Source: Okeania sp. KiyG1 (lineage in GTDB: Bacteria > Cyanobacteriota > Cyanobacteriia > Cyanobacteriales > Microcoleaceae). From it: 41,449 bases of DNA. The position numbers were made by a program, and so were the translations under genes. Under the pieces are notes generated by a model. The model ran no database searches. It was not told the origin of the DNA and saw only the letters and a program-made list of their open reading frames with translations. Positions 24,898 to 35,091 of the stretch are shown in pieces. The first letter of the stretch is position 1. The number at the start of each line of letters is the position of its first letter. Location: the NCBI RefSeq assembly GCF_014132355.1, contig NZ_BLZO01000142.1:1-41449 (forward strand), written 5' to 3'.

Positions 24898-27225
24898 ATG
24901 GCTATATTTGAAGTAACTAGACGAACAGATAATGGTAGGGGGAATACTCCCGGAACCCTAAGTAAAGCAATTTTGGATGCCAATAACCGACCAGGGAACG
25001 ATACTATTGTTATCAAGAACAATGTCAGATTATCTGGCGAAATGATTCAACTAATTGATAGTAATATTACCATTACGGGTGACGATCCGGATACAGCTCA
25101 GGAGGAAAGAGCTAGAATTAGTGGTGACAATACCTACCGTCCATTGTTCGTGAGGTCGGGAACGGTGAATATTAATAACTTAAACCTGACTAATGGTACA
25201 GCTCAGGGGGGAAATAGTAATCTATCAGGCGGAGGCGCCGGAATGGGTGGTGCCCTGTTTATCTATGATGGTAATGTTTCTGTAGATAATGTTAACTTTA
25301 GTAATAACCAGGCAATAGGTGGAAATTCTGATGATGATACTAATAGCAATGTAGGTGTAGGTGGCGGTATGTTTAGTACGAGGTTACCTGAGAATGAAGG
25401 AGTTAATGATTCAGGCATAGTATTCAACAGTAGGAGCGCCACTGGTGGCAACGGTGGCTTCCTTGGCAACGGTGGCTACGGCCTTGGTGGCCCGGCTTCA
25501 GGTATTGTCAGTGGCTTCACTGGCCGCGGTGGCGAAGGTGGCTTCGGTGGTAGCGGTGGCATTGGCATCGGTGGCCTTGGTGGCTTCGGCTCTACCAACT
25601 TCGGCTTCAGTGGCGACGGTGGCAACGGTGGCACTGGCATCGGTGGCAACGGTGGTTTCGGTGGTGGCGGTGGTTACGGTATTGGTGGCTTTGGTGGCGC
25701 TGGCGACAGCTTCATTGGCGAAGGTGGCTTTGGTGGCCTTGGCTACGGTGGCGAAGGTGGCTTCGGTGGTGGCGGTGGCGCTGGCTACGGTGGCCCCCCT
25801 GGCGCTGGTGCCTTCCTTGGTAGAGGAGGCGTTGGCTCTGGTGGCGATGGTGGCTTCGGTGCTGGCAAAGGTGGCAGCAAGTTTGGCGGGGGTGCTACTC
25901 CCGAGGTTTTCTTGGGTGGCGACGGTGGCGACGGAATGGGTGGAGGTGTATTCATCCGTTCCGGCAGCCTTAATATTTCCCAAAGTACCTTTAGCAATAA
26001 TAGTGCTACTGGTGGCTCTGGTGGAATATTTCCAGGTGGTCTCGATGGTGCAAATGGAGAAGGTCTCGGTGGTGCAATATTTGCTATGGAACTCACTGAT
26101 GAAAACCCCGATGGTAGCGACCAGGGGATGCCCACTTCTCTCCCTACTGTGACTATTGATGCCTCCACTACATTCTCCTCTAATAATGCTGCTAATGCTG
26201 ACACAAATGGTTCCGCCCCAGACAGCATTGCATCAGGGGATGACCAAGACAACGATGACCTGTTTGGTAGCACAATCACTCGTAGTAACGCTGTCAACAA
26301 CGAACCAGTCCGTTTTGATTTTAATAATGATGGAGTAGCAGATATTCTCTGGCGTAATGGAAATAATGGAGCTAACCGGATTTGGTTTATGGATGATGAC
26401 GGAAGAAGGATATCTCAAGCTAATCCAGGAAATGTAGGTACAGCTTGGGATGTAGCTGGAGTTGACGATTTTAATGATGATGGAGTAGCAGACATTCTCT
26501 GGCGCAATGGAAATAATGGAGCTAACCGGATTTGGTTTATGAATGATAACGGAAGAAGGAGCGGTCAACCTGCTAATCCAGGAAATGTAGGTACAGCTTG
26601 GGATGTCGCCGGAGTTGACGATTTTAATGATGATGGAGTAGCAGACATTCTCTGGCGCAATGGAAATAATGGAGCTAACCGGATTTGGTTGATGAATGAT
26701 AACGGAAGAAGGAGCGGTCAACCTGTTAATCCAGGAAGGTTAGGTACAGCTTGGGATGTCGCCGGAGTTGACGATTTTAATGATGATGGAGTAGCAGACA
26801 TTCTCTGGCGTAATGGAAACAATGGACGTAACCGGATTTGGTTGATGAATGATAACGGAAGAAGGAGCGGTCAACCTGTTAATCCAGGAAATTTAGGTAC
26901 AGCTTGGGATGTCGCCGGAGTAGGCGATTTTAATGATGATGATGTAGCAGACATTCTCTGGCGCAATGGAAATAATGGAGCGAACCGGATTTGGTTGATG
27001 AATGATAACGGAAGAAGGAGCGGTCAACCTGTTAATCCAGGAAATTTAGGTACAGCTTGGGATGTCGCCGGAGTAGGCAATTTTAATAATGATGGAGTAG
27101 CAGATATTCTCTGGCGTCGTGGAAATGGAGCGAACCGGATTTGGTTGATGGATGACGACGGCACATTAGACAGTAGCGTTAATCCCGGAAATATAGGTAG
27201 TGTTTGGGATGTAGCCGGAATATAA
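24898..27225 (+). CDS. Beta-helix / Gly-rich / FG-GAP surface protein, paralogue 1
   Basis: 775 residues. Residues 1-150 form a Pmp-like right-handed beta-helix (rungs such as 'VNINNLNLTNGTAQGGN', 'VSVDNVNFSNNQAIGG'). Residues about 170-350 are a Gly-rich loop of GFGG/GGxGG units. Two more rungs follow ('LNISQSTFSNNSATGG'). Residues 477-775 are six 51-residue FG-GAP/VCBS-like repeats with the calcium loop DFNDDGVADILWR, nearly identical in DNA (153-bp period). There is no N-terminal signal peptide, so export, if any, would use a type I or other C-terminal signal. AAGGAG precedes the ATG. The neighbouring 27348 gene is a duplicate including its leader. Likely an extracellular, calcium-binding matrix or adhesion protein. 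Confidence 0.8.
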   Translation: MAIFEVTRRTDNGRGNTPGTLSKAILDANNRPGNDTIVIKNNVRLSGEMIQLIDSNITITGDDPDTAQEERARISGDNTYRPLFVRSGTVNINNLNLTNGTAQGGNSNLSGGGAGMGGALFIYDGNVSVDNVNFSNNQAIGGNSDDDTNSNVGVGGGMFSTRLPENEGVNDSGIVFNSRSATGGNGGFLGNGGYGLGGPASGIVSGFTGRGGEGGFGGSGGIGIGGLGGFGSTNFGFSGDGGNGGTGIGGNGGFGGGGGYGIGGFGGAGDSFIGEGGFGGLGYGGEGGFGGGGGAGYGGPPGAGAFLGRGGVGSGGDGGFGAGKGGSKFGGGATPEVFLGGDGGDGMGGGVFIRSGSLNISQSTFSNNSATGGSGGIFPGGLDGANGEGLGGAIFAMELTDENPDGSDQGMPTSLPTVTIDASTTFSSNNAANADTNGSAPDSIASGDDQDNDDLFGSTITRSNAVNNEPVRFDFNNDGVADILWRNGNNGANRIWFMDDDGRRISQANPGNVGTAWDVAGVDDFNDDGVADILWRNGNNGANRIWFMNDNGRRSGQPANPGNVGTAWDVAGVDDFNDDGVADILWRNGNNGANRIWLMNDNGRRSGQPVNPGRLGTAWDVAGVDDFNDDGVADILWRNGNNGRNRIWLMNDNGRRSGQPVNPGNLGTAWDVAGVGDFNDDDVADILWRNGNNGANRIWLMNDNGRRSGQPVNPGNLGTAWDVAGVGNFNNDGVADILWRRGNGANRIWLMDDDGTLDSSVNPGNIGSVWDVAGI

Positions 27226-27347
27226 TATCAAATCCAGTAGCATCGATACAATTTCAGAATCTAGGAGTTTGGTCTCCAAACTCCGTAGACACCTTGCCTT
27301 CAATGTCAACAAATTAATACAACAATAACTCAGGAGGACTAACAAAA

Positions 27348-29531
27348 ATGGCTACATTTGAAGTAACTATACCAACAGATAATGGTTTGGGGAATACTAC
27401 CGGAACCCTAAGTAAAGCAATTTTGGATGCGAATAACCTACCAGGGGACGATACTATCGTTATCAAGAACAATGTTACATTATCCGGCGAAATGATTCAA
27501 CTAATTGATAGTAATATTACGATTACGGGGGACGATCCGGATACAGTTGAGGAAGAAACAGCTATAATTAGTGGCGACGATACCTACCGCCCATTGTTTG
27601 TTAGGTCGGGAACAGTGAATATTAACAACTTAACCCTGACTAATGGTAAAGCACAGGGTGGAAATAGCGATCAAGGAGGCGGGGGTGCCGGAATGGGTGG
27701 TGCCCTGTTTATCTATGATGGTAATGTTTCTGTCGATAGTGTTAACTTTAGTAATAACCAGGCAATAGGTGGAGATTCTGGTGATGCTACTGCTAGCAAT
27801 GTAGGTGGCGGTATCTTTAGTACTAGGTTATCTTCTAATAATGGTACTGATGATATAGGTGATTACGGCGGTTACGATGGTAACGGTGGCGACGGTGGCT
27901 TTCTTGGCGACGGTGGCCAGGGCATCGGTGGCGACAACTTCAGTGGCAACGGTGGTGACGGCAACGGTGGTGATGGTGGCTTTGGTGGCGACGGTGGTGA
28001 CGGCGACGGTGGCTACAGCTACAGTGGCAACGGTGGCGATGGCTACGGTGGTGACGGTGGCTTTGGTGGCGGCGGTGGCCAGGGCATTGGTGGCGATAGC
28101 GATGGCGATGGCTACGGTGGTGATGGTGGCTTTGGTGGCGGTGGTGGCCAGGGCATTGGTGGCGATAGCGATGGCTTCAGCTCTGGTGGCAACCGTGGCT
28201 ACGGTGGTGGCAACGGTGGCTTCAGCGACAGTCTAGGTAGCAATAGTGGCGATGGTGGTTATGGAATGGGTGGAGCTGTATTTATCCGTTCCGGCAGCCT
28301 TAATATTTCCCAAAGTACCTTTAGCAATAATACTGCCACTGGTGGTTCTGGTGTAAGCAATGGAGAAGGTCTCGGCGGTGGAATCTTTGCTATGAAACTC
28401 ACTGGTACAAACTTCCTTGGTAGCGATCAAGGAATGCCAACTTCTCTCCCTACTGTCACTATTGATGGCAGCACTACATTCGACTCTAATGATGCTGCTG
28501 ATGCTGGCACAGATGGTTCTGCTCCAGAGATCATTGCATCAGGTGATGACCAGAACAACGATGACTTGTTTGGCATTACGATTACTCGCAGTAACGCTGT
28601 CAACAACGAACCAGTCCGTTTTGATTTTAATTCCGATGGAGTAGCAGACATTCTCTGGCGTAATGGAAACAATGGAGGTAACCGGATTTGGTTCATGGAT
28701 GATGACGGCACACGGAACAGTCAACGTAATATCCAAAGGTTAGGTACAGCTTGGGATGTCGCCGGAGTAGACGATTTTAATGATGATGGAGTAGCAGATA
28801 TTCTCTGGCGTCATGGAAATAATGGAAATAACCGGATTTGGTTCATGGATGATGACGGCACACGGAACACTCAAGCTAATCCGGGAAGGTTAGGTACAGC
28901 TTGGGATGTCGCTGGAGTAGACGATTTTAATGATGATGGAGTAGCAGATATTCTCTGGCGTCATGGAAATAATGGAAATAACCGGATTTGGTTTATGAAT
29001 GATAACGGAAGAAGGAGCGGTCAACCTGTTAATCCGGGAAGGTTAGGTACAGCTTGGGATGTCGCCGGATTAGACGATTTTAATGATGACGGAGTAGCAG
29101 ATATTCTCTGGCGTCATGGAAATAATGGAAATAACCGGATTTGGTTTATGAATGATGACGGCACACGGAACACTCAAGCTAATCCGGGAAGGTTAGGTAC
29201 AGCTTGGGATGTCGCCGGATTAGACGATTTTAATGATGATGGAGTAGCAGACATTCTCTGGCGTAATGGAAATAATGGAGCTAACCGGATTTGGTTTATG
29301 AATGATAACGGAAGAAGGAGCGGTCAACCTGTTAATCTGGGAAGGTTAGGTACAGCTTGGGATGTCGCCGGAGTTGCCGATTTTAATGATGATGGAGTAG
29401 CAGATATTCTCTGGCGTAATGGAAATAATGGAGCTAACCGGATTTGGTTGATGGATGACGACGGCACATTAGACAGTAGTGTTAATCCCGGAAGTATAGG
29501 TAATGCTTGGGATGTAGCCTTCAACAATTAA
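27348..29531 (+). CDS. Beta-helix / Gly-rich / FG-GAP surface protein, paralogue 2
   Basis: 727 residues, same architecture as the gene 120 bp upstream: beta-helix start 'MATFEVTIPTDNGLGNTTGT', a Gly-Asp-rich insert (GGDGGDGDGG, GYGGDGGFGGGGG) where paralogue 1 has GFGG units, the 'GGAVFIRSGSLNISQSTFSN' rung, and six FG-GAP-like repeats (DFNDDGVADILWRHGNNGNN). The Gly insert is shorter and more acidic. GGAGG precedes the ATG at the right distance. The conserved ends and divergent Gly region show tandem gene duplication followed by rapid change of the Gly-rich loop. Cotranscription with paralogue 1 is possible as no terminator is evident between them. Confidence 0.8.
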   Translation: MATFEVTIPTDNGLGNTTGTLSKAILDANNLPGDDTIVIKNNVTLSGEMIQLIDSNITITGDDPDTVEEETAIISGDDTYRPLFVRSGTVNINNLTLTNGKAQGGNSDQGGGGAGMGGALFIYDGNVSVDSVNFSNNQAIGGDSGDATASNVGGGIFSTRLSSNNGTDDIGDYGGYDGNGGDGGFLGDGGQGIGGDNFSGNGGDGNGGDGGFGGDGGDGDGGYSYSGNGGDGYGGDGGFGGGGGQGIGGDSDGDGYGGDGGFGGGGGQGIGGDSDGFSSGGNRGYGGGNGGFSDSLGSNSGDGGYGMGGAVFIRSGSLNISQSTFSNNTATGGSGVSNGEGLGGGIFAMKLTGTNFLGSDQGMPTSLPTVTIDGSTTFDSNDAADAGTDGSAPEIIASGDDQNNDDLFGITITRSNAVNNEPVRFDFNSDGVADILWRNGNNGGNRIWFMDDDGTRNSQRNIQRLGTAWDVAGVDDFNDDGVADILWRHGNNGNNRIWFMDDDGTRNTQANPGRLGTAWDVAGVDDFNDDGVADILWRHGNNGNNRIWFMNDNGRRSGQPVNPGRLGTAWDVAGLDDFNDDGVADILWRHGNNGNNRIWFMNDDGTRNTQANPGRLGTAWDVAGLDDFNDDGVADILWRNGNNGANRIWFMNDNGRRSGQPVNLGRLGTAWDVAGVADFNDDGVADILWRNGNNGANRIWLMDDDGTLDSSVNPGSIGNAWDVAFNN

Positions 29532-29538
29532 TAATTAA

Positions 29539-31101
29539 CAGGACTTACGCAAAGACACTATATATAGTTTATGGCAAACTGAGCGATAGCTATAATTTTT
29601 AAGCGATCGCCAGAGCAACAAAATTATTATAACTTATACCAAGACACTATATATAGTTTATGGCAAACCGAGCGATAGCTATAATTTTTAGAGAGCGATA
29701 TAGCTGCCGCACTTGCTCCGCCAACGCCGAGAATTTCTCTAGTGATAAAAACTTAAATAGCCGTCATTTTAATTGCAGGATATTTGAGTTCAGATACTAG
29801 ATATTTAGATAATAATTGATGTTTGAGTTGATAAATAGTTTTTCCCAGAATGTAAGCTAATTTTTTTAAATTATTCCAAACTAACATAGCACAGGCAATA
29901 TGATTTTTTTGATTTTTTGCCAGGCGACATTGACAAAACTCTATTCCTGTTAATTGCTTAATTTATCTGTGAAATTCTTCGATTTTCCATCAAGGAAAGC
30001 GACTCGAATTCTACATCATCTGTCGAAGATTGACTTAAGTCATTAGTGACAATGTATTCTGTTCTATTGGCAGAAATAGTAGCCCAGAATAGTTTGACTT
30101 TTTTATCTCTTGGAAAACCTTTAATTTTTATTATTTTACCTGATGTTCTTTCTGATTCATTCCAGCTTAATTTACCAATACTTTTATATTTTTCTGCACC
30201 ACCAGTATCATCTACTAAACGATTAATTTTTAAGGGGAAATAATAAATTTTTCCTAAGTTATCTATCAGTCCCATTAATCTTTGTGTTGCATACCAACTA
30301 TCCATTAGTACAGTTTTAAATGCTAATTTATTTTTATTTACCACGTTTAAGATCATTTATTCAACATGATCAAACTCACGTTTTTTTGTCACTTTCTGGA
30401 TCATAAATACGGTAATCTATTATCCAAAATTGTTAGTTTTGGGGATTAAAATAAATACAATTAACTATTCCTATACCCTGAATTACTTGATGTTCATTAC
30501 CACTATATTGTTTTCGCACAAGTGCCTCTTTCAGAGGAGCTACGCTTTCAATTTTATTAGCATATTTTTTCTTAATTACTGTATCATCAAAAATCAGGTA
30601 TGCTTCCGTATTTTGGACAATTTCCTTTTTGACATTTTCCCATAAGTCTTGTGAGTTTAGAGATTCTGTTCTTAAATAACGATTAATCGTATCATGGCTA
30701 ATGTTTTCTAGGTGATTTGCTAAATTTGTGATGGTATAATTTGTATGATAATTTAGTAAATATTGACAATAATCAATATAGTTAAAATTCATTTTGTTAG
30801 CTCAAATTAACAGTAATATTATTCTACAATAATCAGGGTATTTGAGCCAAACTTATTTACAATTAGCCACATATCATAGAGCTAAAATTAATTATACTAG
30901 ATTATATTTAATATTAGTTATAAGAATGTTTTTGTGCAGGCGATCGCTATAAATTTTTAAGAGTTCGCTCTATTCAGTATACGTTATATATAGTGTCTTG
31001 TTATAAGTTATAATAATTTTGTTGCTCTGGCGATCGCTTAAAAATCATAGCTATCACTCAGTTTTCCATACACTATATATAGTGTCTTTGCGTAAGTCCT
31101 G
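29539..31101 (-). mobile_element. Insertion sequence with about 120-bp inverted ends
   Basis: 1563 bp. Outer ends are CAGGACTTACGCAAAGACAC and its inverse; inversion extends about 120 bp ('GCGATCGCCAGAGCAACAAA' present at both sides). ATTAA flanks both ends as a possible 5-bp target duplication. Left end has an extra internal copy of 'AGACACTATATATAGTTTAT'. The transposase inside is dead. Confidence 0.8.
29753..30792 (-). pseudogene. DDE transposase pseudogene (IS701/IS4-like)
   Basis: The reading frame is recognisable from 'MNFNYIDYCQYLLNYHTNYT' at 30792 to 'YLVSELKYPAIKMTAI' at 29753. It carries a first-Asp motif 'AYLIFDDTVIKKKYA', 'YSGNEHQVIQGIG', the second-Asp region 'FKTVLMDSWYATQRLM' and 'EFHR-IKQLTGIE' with the catalytic Glu region. 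In-frame TAA codons interrupt it after NPQN, after DHVE and in EFHR, and there are frameshifts near 30385 and 29975. Family name is by resemblance to cyanobacterial IS701-type transposases and is uncertain. Confidence 0.7.
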
Positions 31102-31104
31102 ATT

Positions 31105-31313
31105 AATAATTACCTCTCAAAAGAAAACGGAATTGATTGACTAATAATGAAAATTTTTTCTCTCTTGGTCGATTGGATATGGCTCCGAAACCCGCTCTTA
31201 TCAGAGTTGCTCCGCTTTATATGTTGCGTGCGGAGCAAAACGCCATCCCACCCTACGGGAAGCTCCGCTACGACCGCTGTTTTCCTTTAAAGGAGAGGCA
31301 TTTTACCTTAATT
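31105..31313 (-). repeat. Dispersed repeat R2, reverse copy
   Basis: Mirror image of the copies at 1018 and 7370: 'TCTCTCTTGGTCGATTGGAT' at 31156-31175 and 'AAAGGAGAGGCATTTTACC' near 31289. It abuts the insertion sequence on one side and the next element on the other. Confidence 0.7.
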
Positions 31314-31520
31314 ATATCATGTCCGGATAATTAGTTATAAAAAAAACTTTCCCCTTCCTCTTCTTCCTTCTTCCAACTTCAGTCTTCCCTCCTGACTTCC
31401 CCTCCCCTCCTGGGAGGGGTTAGGGTGGGTTGGGAGGGGTTAGGGTGGGTTGACTCCTGACTCCTGACTCCTGACTCCTCCGTCGTTATTTATTTATAAC
31501 TGTTCAACCGGACATGATAT
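31314..31520. mobile_element. Small inverted-repeat element, ATATCATGTCCGG family
   Basis: Ends ATATCATGTCCGG / CCGGACATGATAT with 'AGTTATAAA' and its inverse just inside. The middle carries TTCCTTC and CTCCTGA heptamers and a tandem 'GGGAGGGGTTAGGGTGGGTT'. Confidence 0.75.
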
Positions 31521-31634
31521 TATTCGGTAATGTAATATAAAGTTCGTATTCATTCTCGATAGACACGGGGACACTCCAGACACGGGGACGCGGGGACACG
31601 ATAATTGATAATAATAATCATTATTGCTAAGAGA

Positions 31635-31676
31635 AAGGGGCTGCTATGAGCAGCCCCTTCCCACTCCACTTTTTTT
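31635..31676 (+). terminator. Strong hairpin with downstream T run
   Basis: Perfect 11-bp stem AAGGGGCTGCT / AGCAGCCCCTT with loop ATG (31635-31659), then TTTTTT at 31671-31676. It has no intact gene upstream on the plus strand; T run is 10 nt from the stem, so termination may be weak. Confidence 0.5.
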
Positions 31677-31725
31677 GTAGTAAACTTGAAACTGGTATTG
31701 ATTTGAGGATATTGAGGCCATTGGG

Positions 31726-31872
31726 ATGTCGATAGAATTAACTGAGGAGCTGAAAGTCTTGTTGTCTGAAACCGCAGCTCAACTTCGTGGTCCTTGTTTG
31801 CGTAAATTTATGGCACGAACGGTCTTAGGATTAGGCTTAAGAGTAGGGGAGCGGCTTTTAACGTCCCGCTAA
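31726..31872 (+). pseudogene. Transposase N-terminal remnant
   Basis: 48 codons: 'MSIELTEELKVLLSETAAQL', then 'RGPCLRKFMARTVLGLG', ending at TAA. The 'RKFMARTVLGLG' segment looks like the start of ISKra4/ISAzo13-type transposases ('RRLFMA..V..LG'). The gene breaks off 46 bp before priA; the rest is absent. Assignment is tentative. Confidence 0.4.
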
Positions 31873-31917
31873 TTCTTTTGTAAAGTACCCTACTTGTCCT
31901 CTAGTTAATTTGGCAAA

Positions 31918-34530
31918 ATGTCCCAAACTACTCAAGCGCTCTCAAAACCAATATTGGCTGAACCTGGATCGTCTTACACAAACAACCATCCTCAAGAGTC
32001 CCAAGAGTGGGTGGAAGTTTTAGTTGATGTTCCTTTCAAAACTTCAACAGATGATGCTGAAGAGGAGGAAAAATTATTTACATATAAAATACCTCCCGAA
32101 CTGGACATTCAACCAGGAGACATTTTAACAGTACCCTTTGGCAGTCAACAGGTAGGAGCGATCGCTATTCGTAAAACCTCCCAACTACCAGAAGGGTTAA
32201 CGAGGGAGCGCATAAAAAATGTATCGGACATTATTACTAGAGGTTTTTTCCCTCCCACTTATTGGCAACTTATAGAAAAAGTCGCTAGTTATTATCAAAC
32301 ACCTATTATTAGAGTTATTCGCACAGCTCTACCACCAGGGTTACTCAAACGTAGTCAACGACGCATCCGCATTATAGAAGAAGCAATACCAACAGGTGCA
32401 GAAATTTTCCTCAATGCTACCGCTAAAAAAATTCTGGAAGTTCTGCAAAATTCCAAAACCAAAGATTACACCTGGCAATATATCCAACGTCAAGTCAAAG
32501 GTGCTAACAGAGGATTAAAAGATTTACTCCAACGAGGTTGGGTAGAAAGTTATCTCGAACCTCCTTCGCCACCAAAACCAAAATTGAGACAAGCTGTAAC
32601 TTTAGTTGTTCAAAACTTACCCAAAGATTTAACCCCACGTCAACAAGAAGTGATGGAAGTACTACGGCGAAACGGTGGAGAAACATGGTTAACTGAATTA
32701 CTTAACAGTTGCAAAACCAACTCTTCTGTGGTAAGAAAACTAGAAGAAAAAGGCTGTGTCATCATAGAAGCACAGGAGGTGTTGCGACGAGAACAAGGTA
32801 GGGGCAATATCAGAGATGAAATCAAAATGCTGACACCCTATCAAGCAGAAGCACTAACAACTATTACCCAAATACAAGAATTTGCTCAAATATTGTTGCA
32901 TGGAGTTACGGGGTCTGGGAAAACAGAAGTATACTTACAGGCGATCGCTCCTATTCTCGAAAATGGCAAATCTGCTCTTGTACTCGTTCCCGAAATTGGT
33001 CTAACACCCCAACTCACAGATAGATTTCGCGCTCGTTTCGGAAAAAAAGTCTACGTTTACCATAGCGCTCTGTCTCCGGGGGAACGTTACGATACCTGGC
33101 GTAATATGACATGGGGTATTCCTCAAGTTATTATTGGCACTCGCTCTGCCATCTTTGCCCCATTACCAAAACTAGGTTTAATAGTATTAGACGAAGAACA
33201 CGATAACAGTTTCAAACAAGACCGCCCCGCCCCTTGTTATCATGCTTGCACTGTAGCGAAATGGCGAGCAGAGCTGGAAAACTGCCCATTAATATTAGGT
33301 TCCGCAACACCCTCTTTAGAAAGTTGGTTGGAAACAAGAGAATACCATCCAGAAAACCTGAGTCAAGCATCTCCTAATCTACCAGAAAATGTAGATGAAA
33401 CTGTTTCCTCAAAACCTAACACCCAAAACCTAACACCTAAAACCTACTACCTGTCACTACCAGAGCGCGTCCAATCACGACCGATGCCACCCATAGAAAT
33501 AGTGGATATGCGCCAACAACTACGACAGGGAAACCGCACAATGTTCAGCTATCCTCTACAAGAAGCACTGCAACAACTACAGGAAACAAAACAACAAGGC
33601 ATTTTATTCATCCACCGTCGCGGTCATAGTACATTTGTGTCTTGTCGTAGTTGCGGTTATGTAATGGAATGTCCCCATTGTGACGTTTCACTTTCCTATC
33701 ATTACACCCACGAAGGCGGAACTCAACTGTTACGTTGTCATTACTGTAATTACACCCAACTACAACCCCAACGTTGTCCGGAATGTGATTCTCCTTTCTT
33801 TAAATTTTTTGGCAGCGGTACTCAAAAGGTAACTCAAGAGTTAACTAGACAGTTTCCAGATTTACGATGTATTAGATATGATAGCGACACTACCCGCACC
33901 AAAGATGCACACCGAATATTGTTAACTCAGTTTGCTAATGGAGAAGCAGATTTATTAATTGGTACTCAGATGTTGACCAAGGGTTTAGATTTAGCTCAGG
34001 TAACATTAGTAGGAGTTGTTTCTGCTGATGGGTTGCTGCATTTTTCAGATTATCGTGCTAGTGAGCGTGCTTTTCAAACATTGTTGCAAGTAGCAGGACG
34101 TGCAGGTCGTGGAGATAACCCAGGGCGAGTAATTATTCAGACTTATACTCCCGAACATCCTGTGATTCAAGCAGTGCAACGTAATGATTATGAATCTTTT
34201 GTGGAGACAGAATTACAACAACGAGCAGAGTTACGATATCCTCCCCACGGGCGGTTAATTTTGTTGCGTTTGAGTAGTTATGACCCGACTGAGGTAGCGG
34301 TAACTGCTCAAAAGTTAGCAAGTGTGTTGATGGAAAAAGCGGAAGAGGGAAAATATGATTTATTGGGGCCTGCGCCTGCTCCTATTGCCAGAGTAGCTAA
34401 TCGTTATCGGTGGCAGATTTTATTAAAGTTATTGCCTGGATGTGAGGATGTACCCGATCTGACTAGGTTGAGTAATCTTTGTCCTCCTGGGGTGAGTTTG
34501 ACTGTGGATGTCGATCCTATGAATTTGTGA
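31918..34530 (+). CDS. priA: Primosomal protein N' (replication restart helicase PriA)
   Basis: 870 residues. N-terminal DNA-3'-end-binding domain (VEVLVDVPFKTSTDDAEEEE, 'FTYKIPPELDIQPGDIL', 'VPFGSQQVGAIAI'), a winged-helix segment, then the SF2 helicase: Walker A 'GVTGSGKTEVYLQAI' (about 336-350), DEEH box 'LIVLDEEHDNSFKQ', 'ILGSATPSLES'. The eight zinc cysteines are present in 'CRSCGYVMECPHC' and 'CHYC...CPEC'. Motifs V-VI appear as 'LLIGTQMLTKGLDL' and 'QVAGRAGRG'. Restarts stalled forks by loading the replicative helicase. The N-terminal extension of about 30 Ser/Pro/Gln-rich residues is common in cyanobacteria. A variable linker near residues 480-510 (SQASPNLPENVDETV) contains short repeats. 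Confidence 0.95.
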   Translation: MSQTTQALSKPILAEPGSSYTNNHPQESQEWVEVLVDVPFKTSTDDAEEEEKLFTYKIPPELDIQPGDILTVPFGSQQVGAIAIRKTSQLPEGLTRERIKNVSDIITRGFFPPTYWQLIEKVASYYQTPIIRVIRTALPPGLLKRSQRRIRIIEEAIPTGAEIFLNATAKKILEVLQNSKTKDYTWQYIQRQVKGANRGLKDLLQRGWVESYLEPPSPPKPKLRQAVTLVVQNLPKDLTPRQQEVMEVLRRNGGETWLTELLNSCKTNSSVVRKLEEKGCVIIEAQEVLRREQGRGNIRDEIKMLTPYQAEALTTITQIQEFAQILLHGVTGSGKTEVYLQAIAPILENGKSALVLVPEIGLTPQLTDRFRARFGKKVYVYHSALSPGERYDTWRNMTWGIPQVIIGTRSAIFAPLPKLGLIVLDEEHDNSFKQDRPAPCYHACTVAKWRAELENCPLILGSATPSLESWLETREYHPENLSQASPNLPENVDETVSSKPNTQNLTPKTYYLSLPERVQSRPMPPIEIVDMRQQLRQGNRTMFSYPLQEALQQLQETKQQGILFIHRRGHSTFVSCRSCGYVMECPHCDVSLSYHYTHEGGTQLLRCHYCNYTQLQPQRCPECDSPFFKFFGSGTQKVTQELTRQFPDLRCIRYDSDTTRTKDAHRILLTQFANGEADLLIGTQMLTKGLDLAQVTLVGVVSADGLLHFSDYRASERAFQTLLQVAGRAGRGDNPGRVIIQTYTPEHPVIQAVQRNDYESFVETELQQRAELRYPPHGRLILLRLSSYDPTEVAVTAQKLASVLMEKAEEGKYDLLGPAPAPIARVANRYRWQILLKLLPGCEDVPDLTRLSNLCPPGVSLTVDVDPMNL

Positions 34531-34539
34531 TCAACTTAG

Positions 34540-35090
34540 TTCAGTCGGGAAGTTAGGGCAAGACACGGATTTGGCCACGGATGCACGGATGGATGCAGTT
34601 CAGTAGTGGCGTGACACAGCTAAGACTGTGCATTAGCTTTTAACTTGAAAATTCTTACTTTTGACTTTTGACTTTTGACTTTTGAATTGAATCTAATGCA
34701 CCATTTTAGCTGTGTCGGTCCAGTAGGGTGCGTTAGGCGCTTACTACAAAGTATGGTTGAATACTCAAGTGTCACGTTGCACCGTAACGCACCTTTGAGT
34801 AGCTTGTGCTATCTAAAATGTTTCGGTGCGTTATATCAAATCCGCCTAATTGCACATAAAAAAATTATCCAATCGTCATAAGTAGGCTCATCTTTGTAAT
34901 TCTCTCTCCTCCTGACTCCTGTACGGGCGTTAGCGGAGCTTTGCGCAAGCTTTCGGCCGAAAGCTTGCGCATAACTATCGAATGGCGCCCCTACTACCTG
35001 ACTCCTCCTGACTTAACCATTCTATGGCTGTTTAACCGGATTTGATATTTCGCTTTCCTTCGGAATGCTGCGCAAACGCTAAGACACCCT
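34540..35090. repeat. Repeat-filled intergenic region after priA
   Basis: Contains (CTTTTGA)n heptamers near 34659-34686, a 'GGTGCGTTA..TAACGCACC' repeat at 34725-34850, and a perfect 28-bp palindrome at 34943-34970 (GCGCAAGCTTTCGG and its inverse) sitting inside a larger GTACGGGCG..CGCCCCTAC palindrome. I do not support any gene here. Confidence 0.6.
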
Positions 35091-35091
35091 T

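Noticed and set aside
25445-26300. Long overlapping reading frames inside the Gly-rich surface gene, both strands
   Set aside because: They are shadows of GGT/GGC repeats, rich in Ala/Val/Thr with no family features.
34675-34881. 68-codon frame after priA
   Set aside because: Begins in a heptamer microsatellite and crosses a dispersed GGTGCGTTA repeat.
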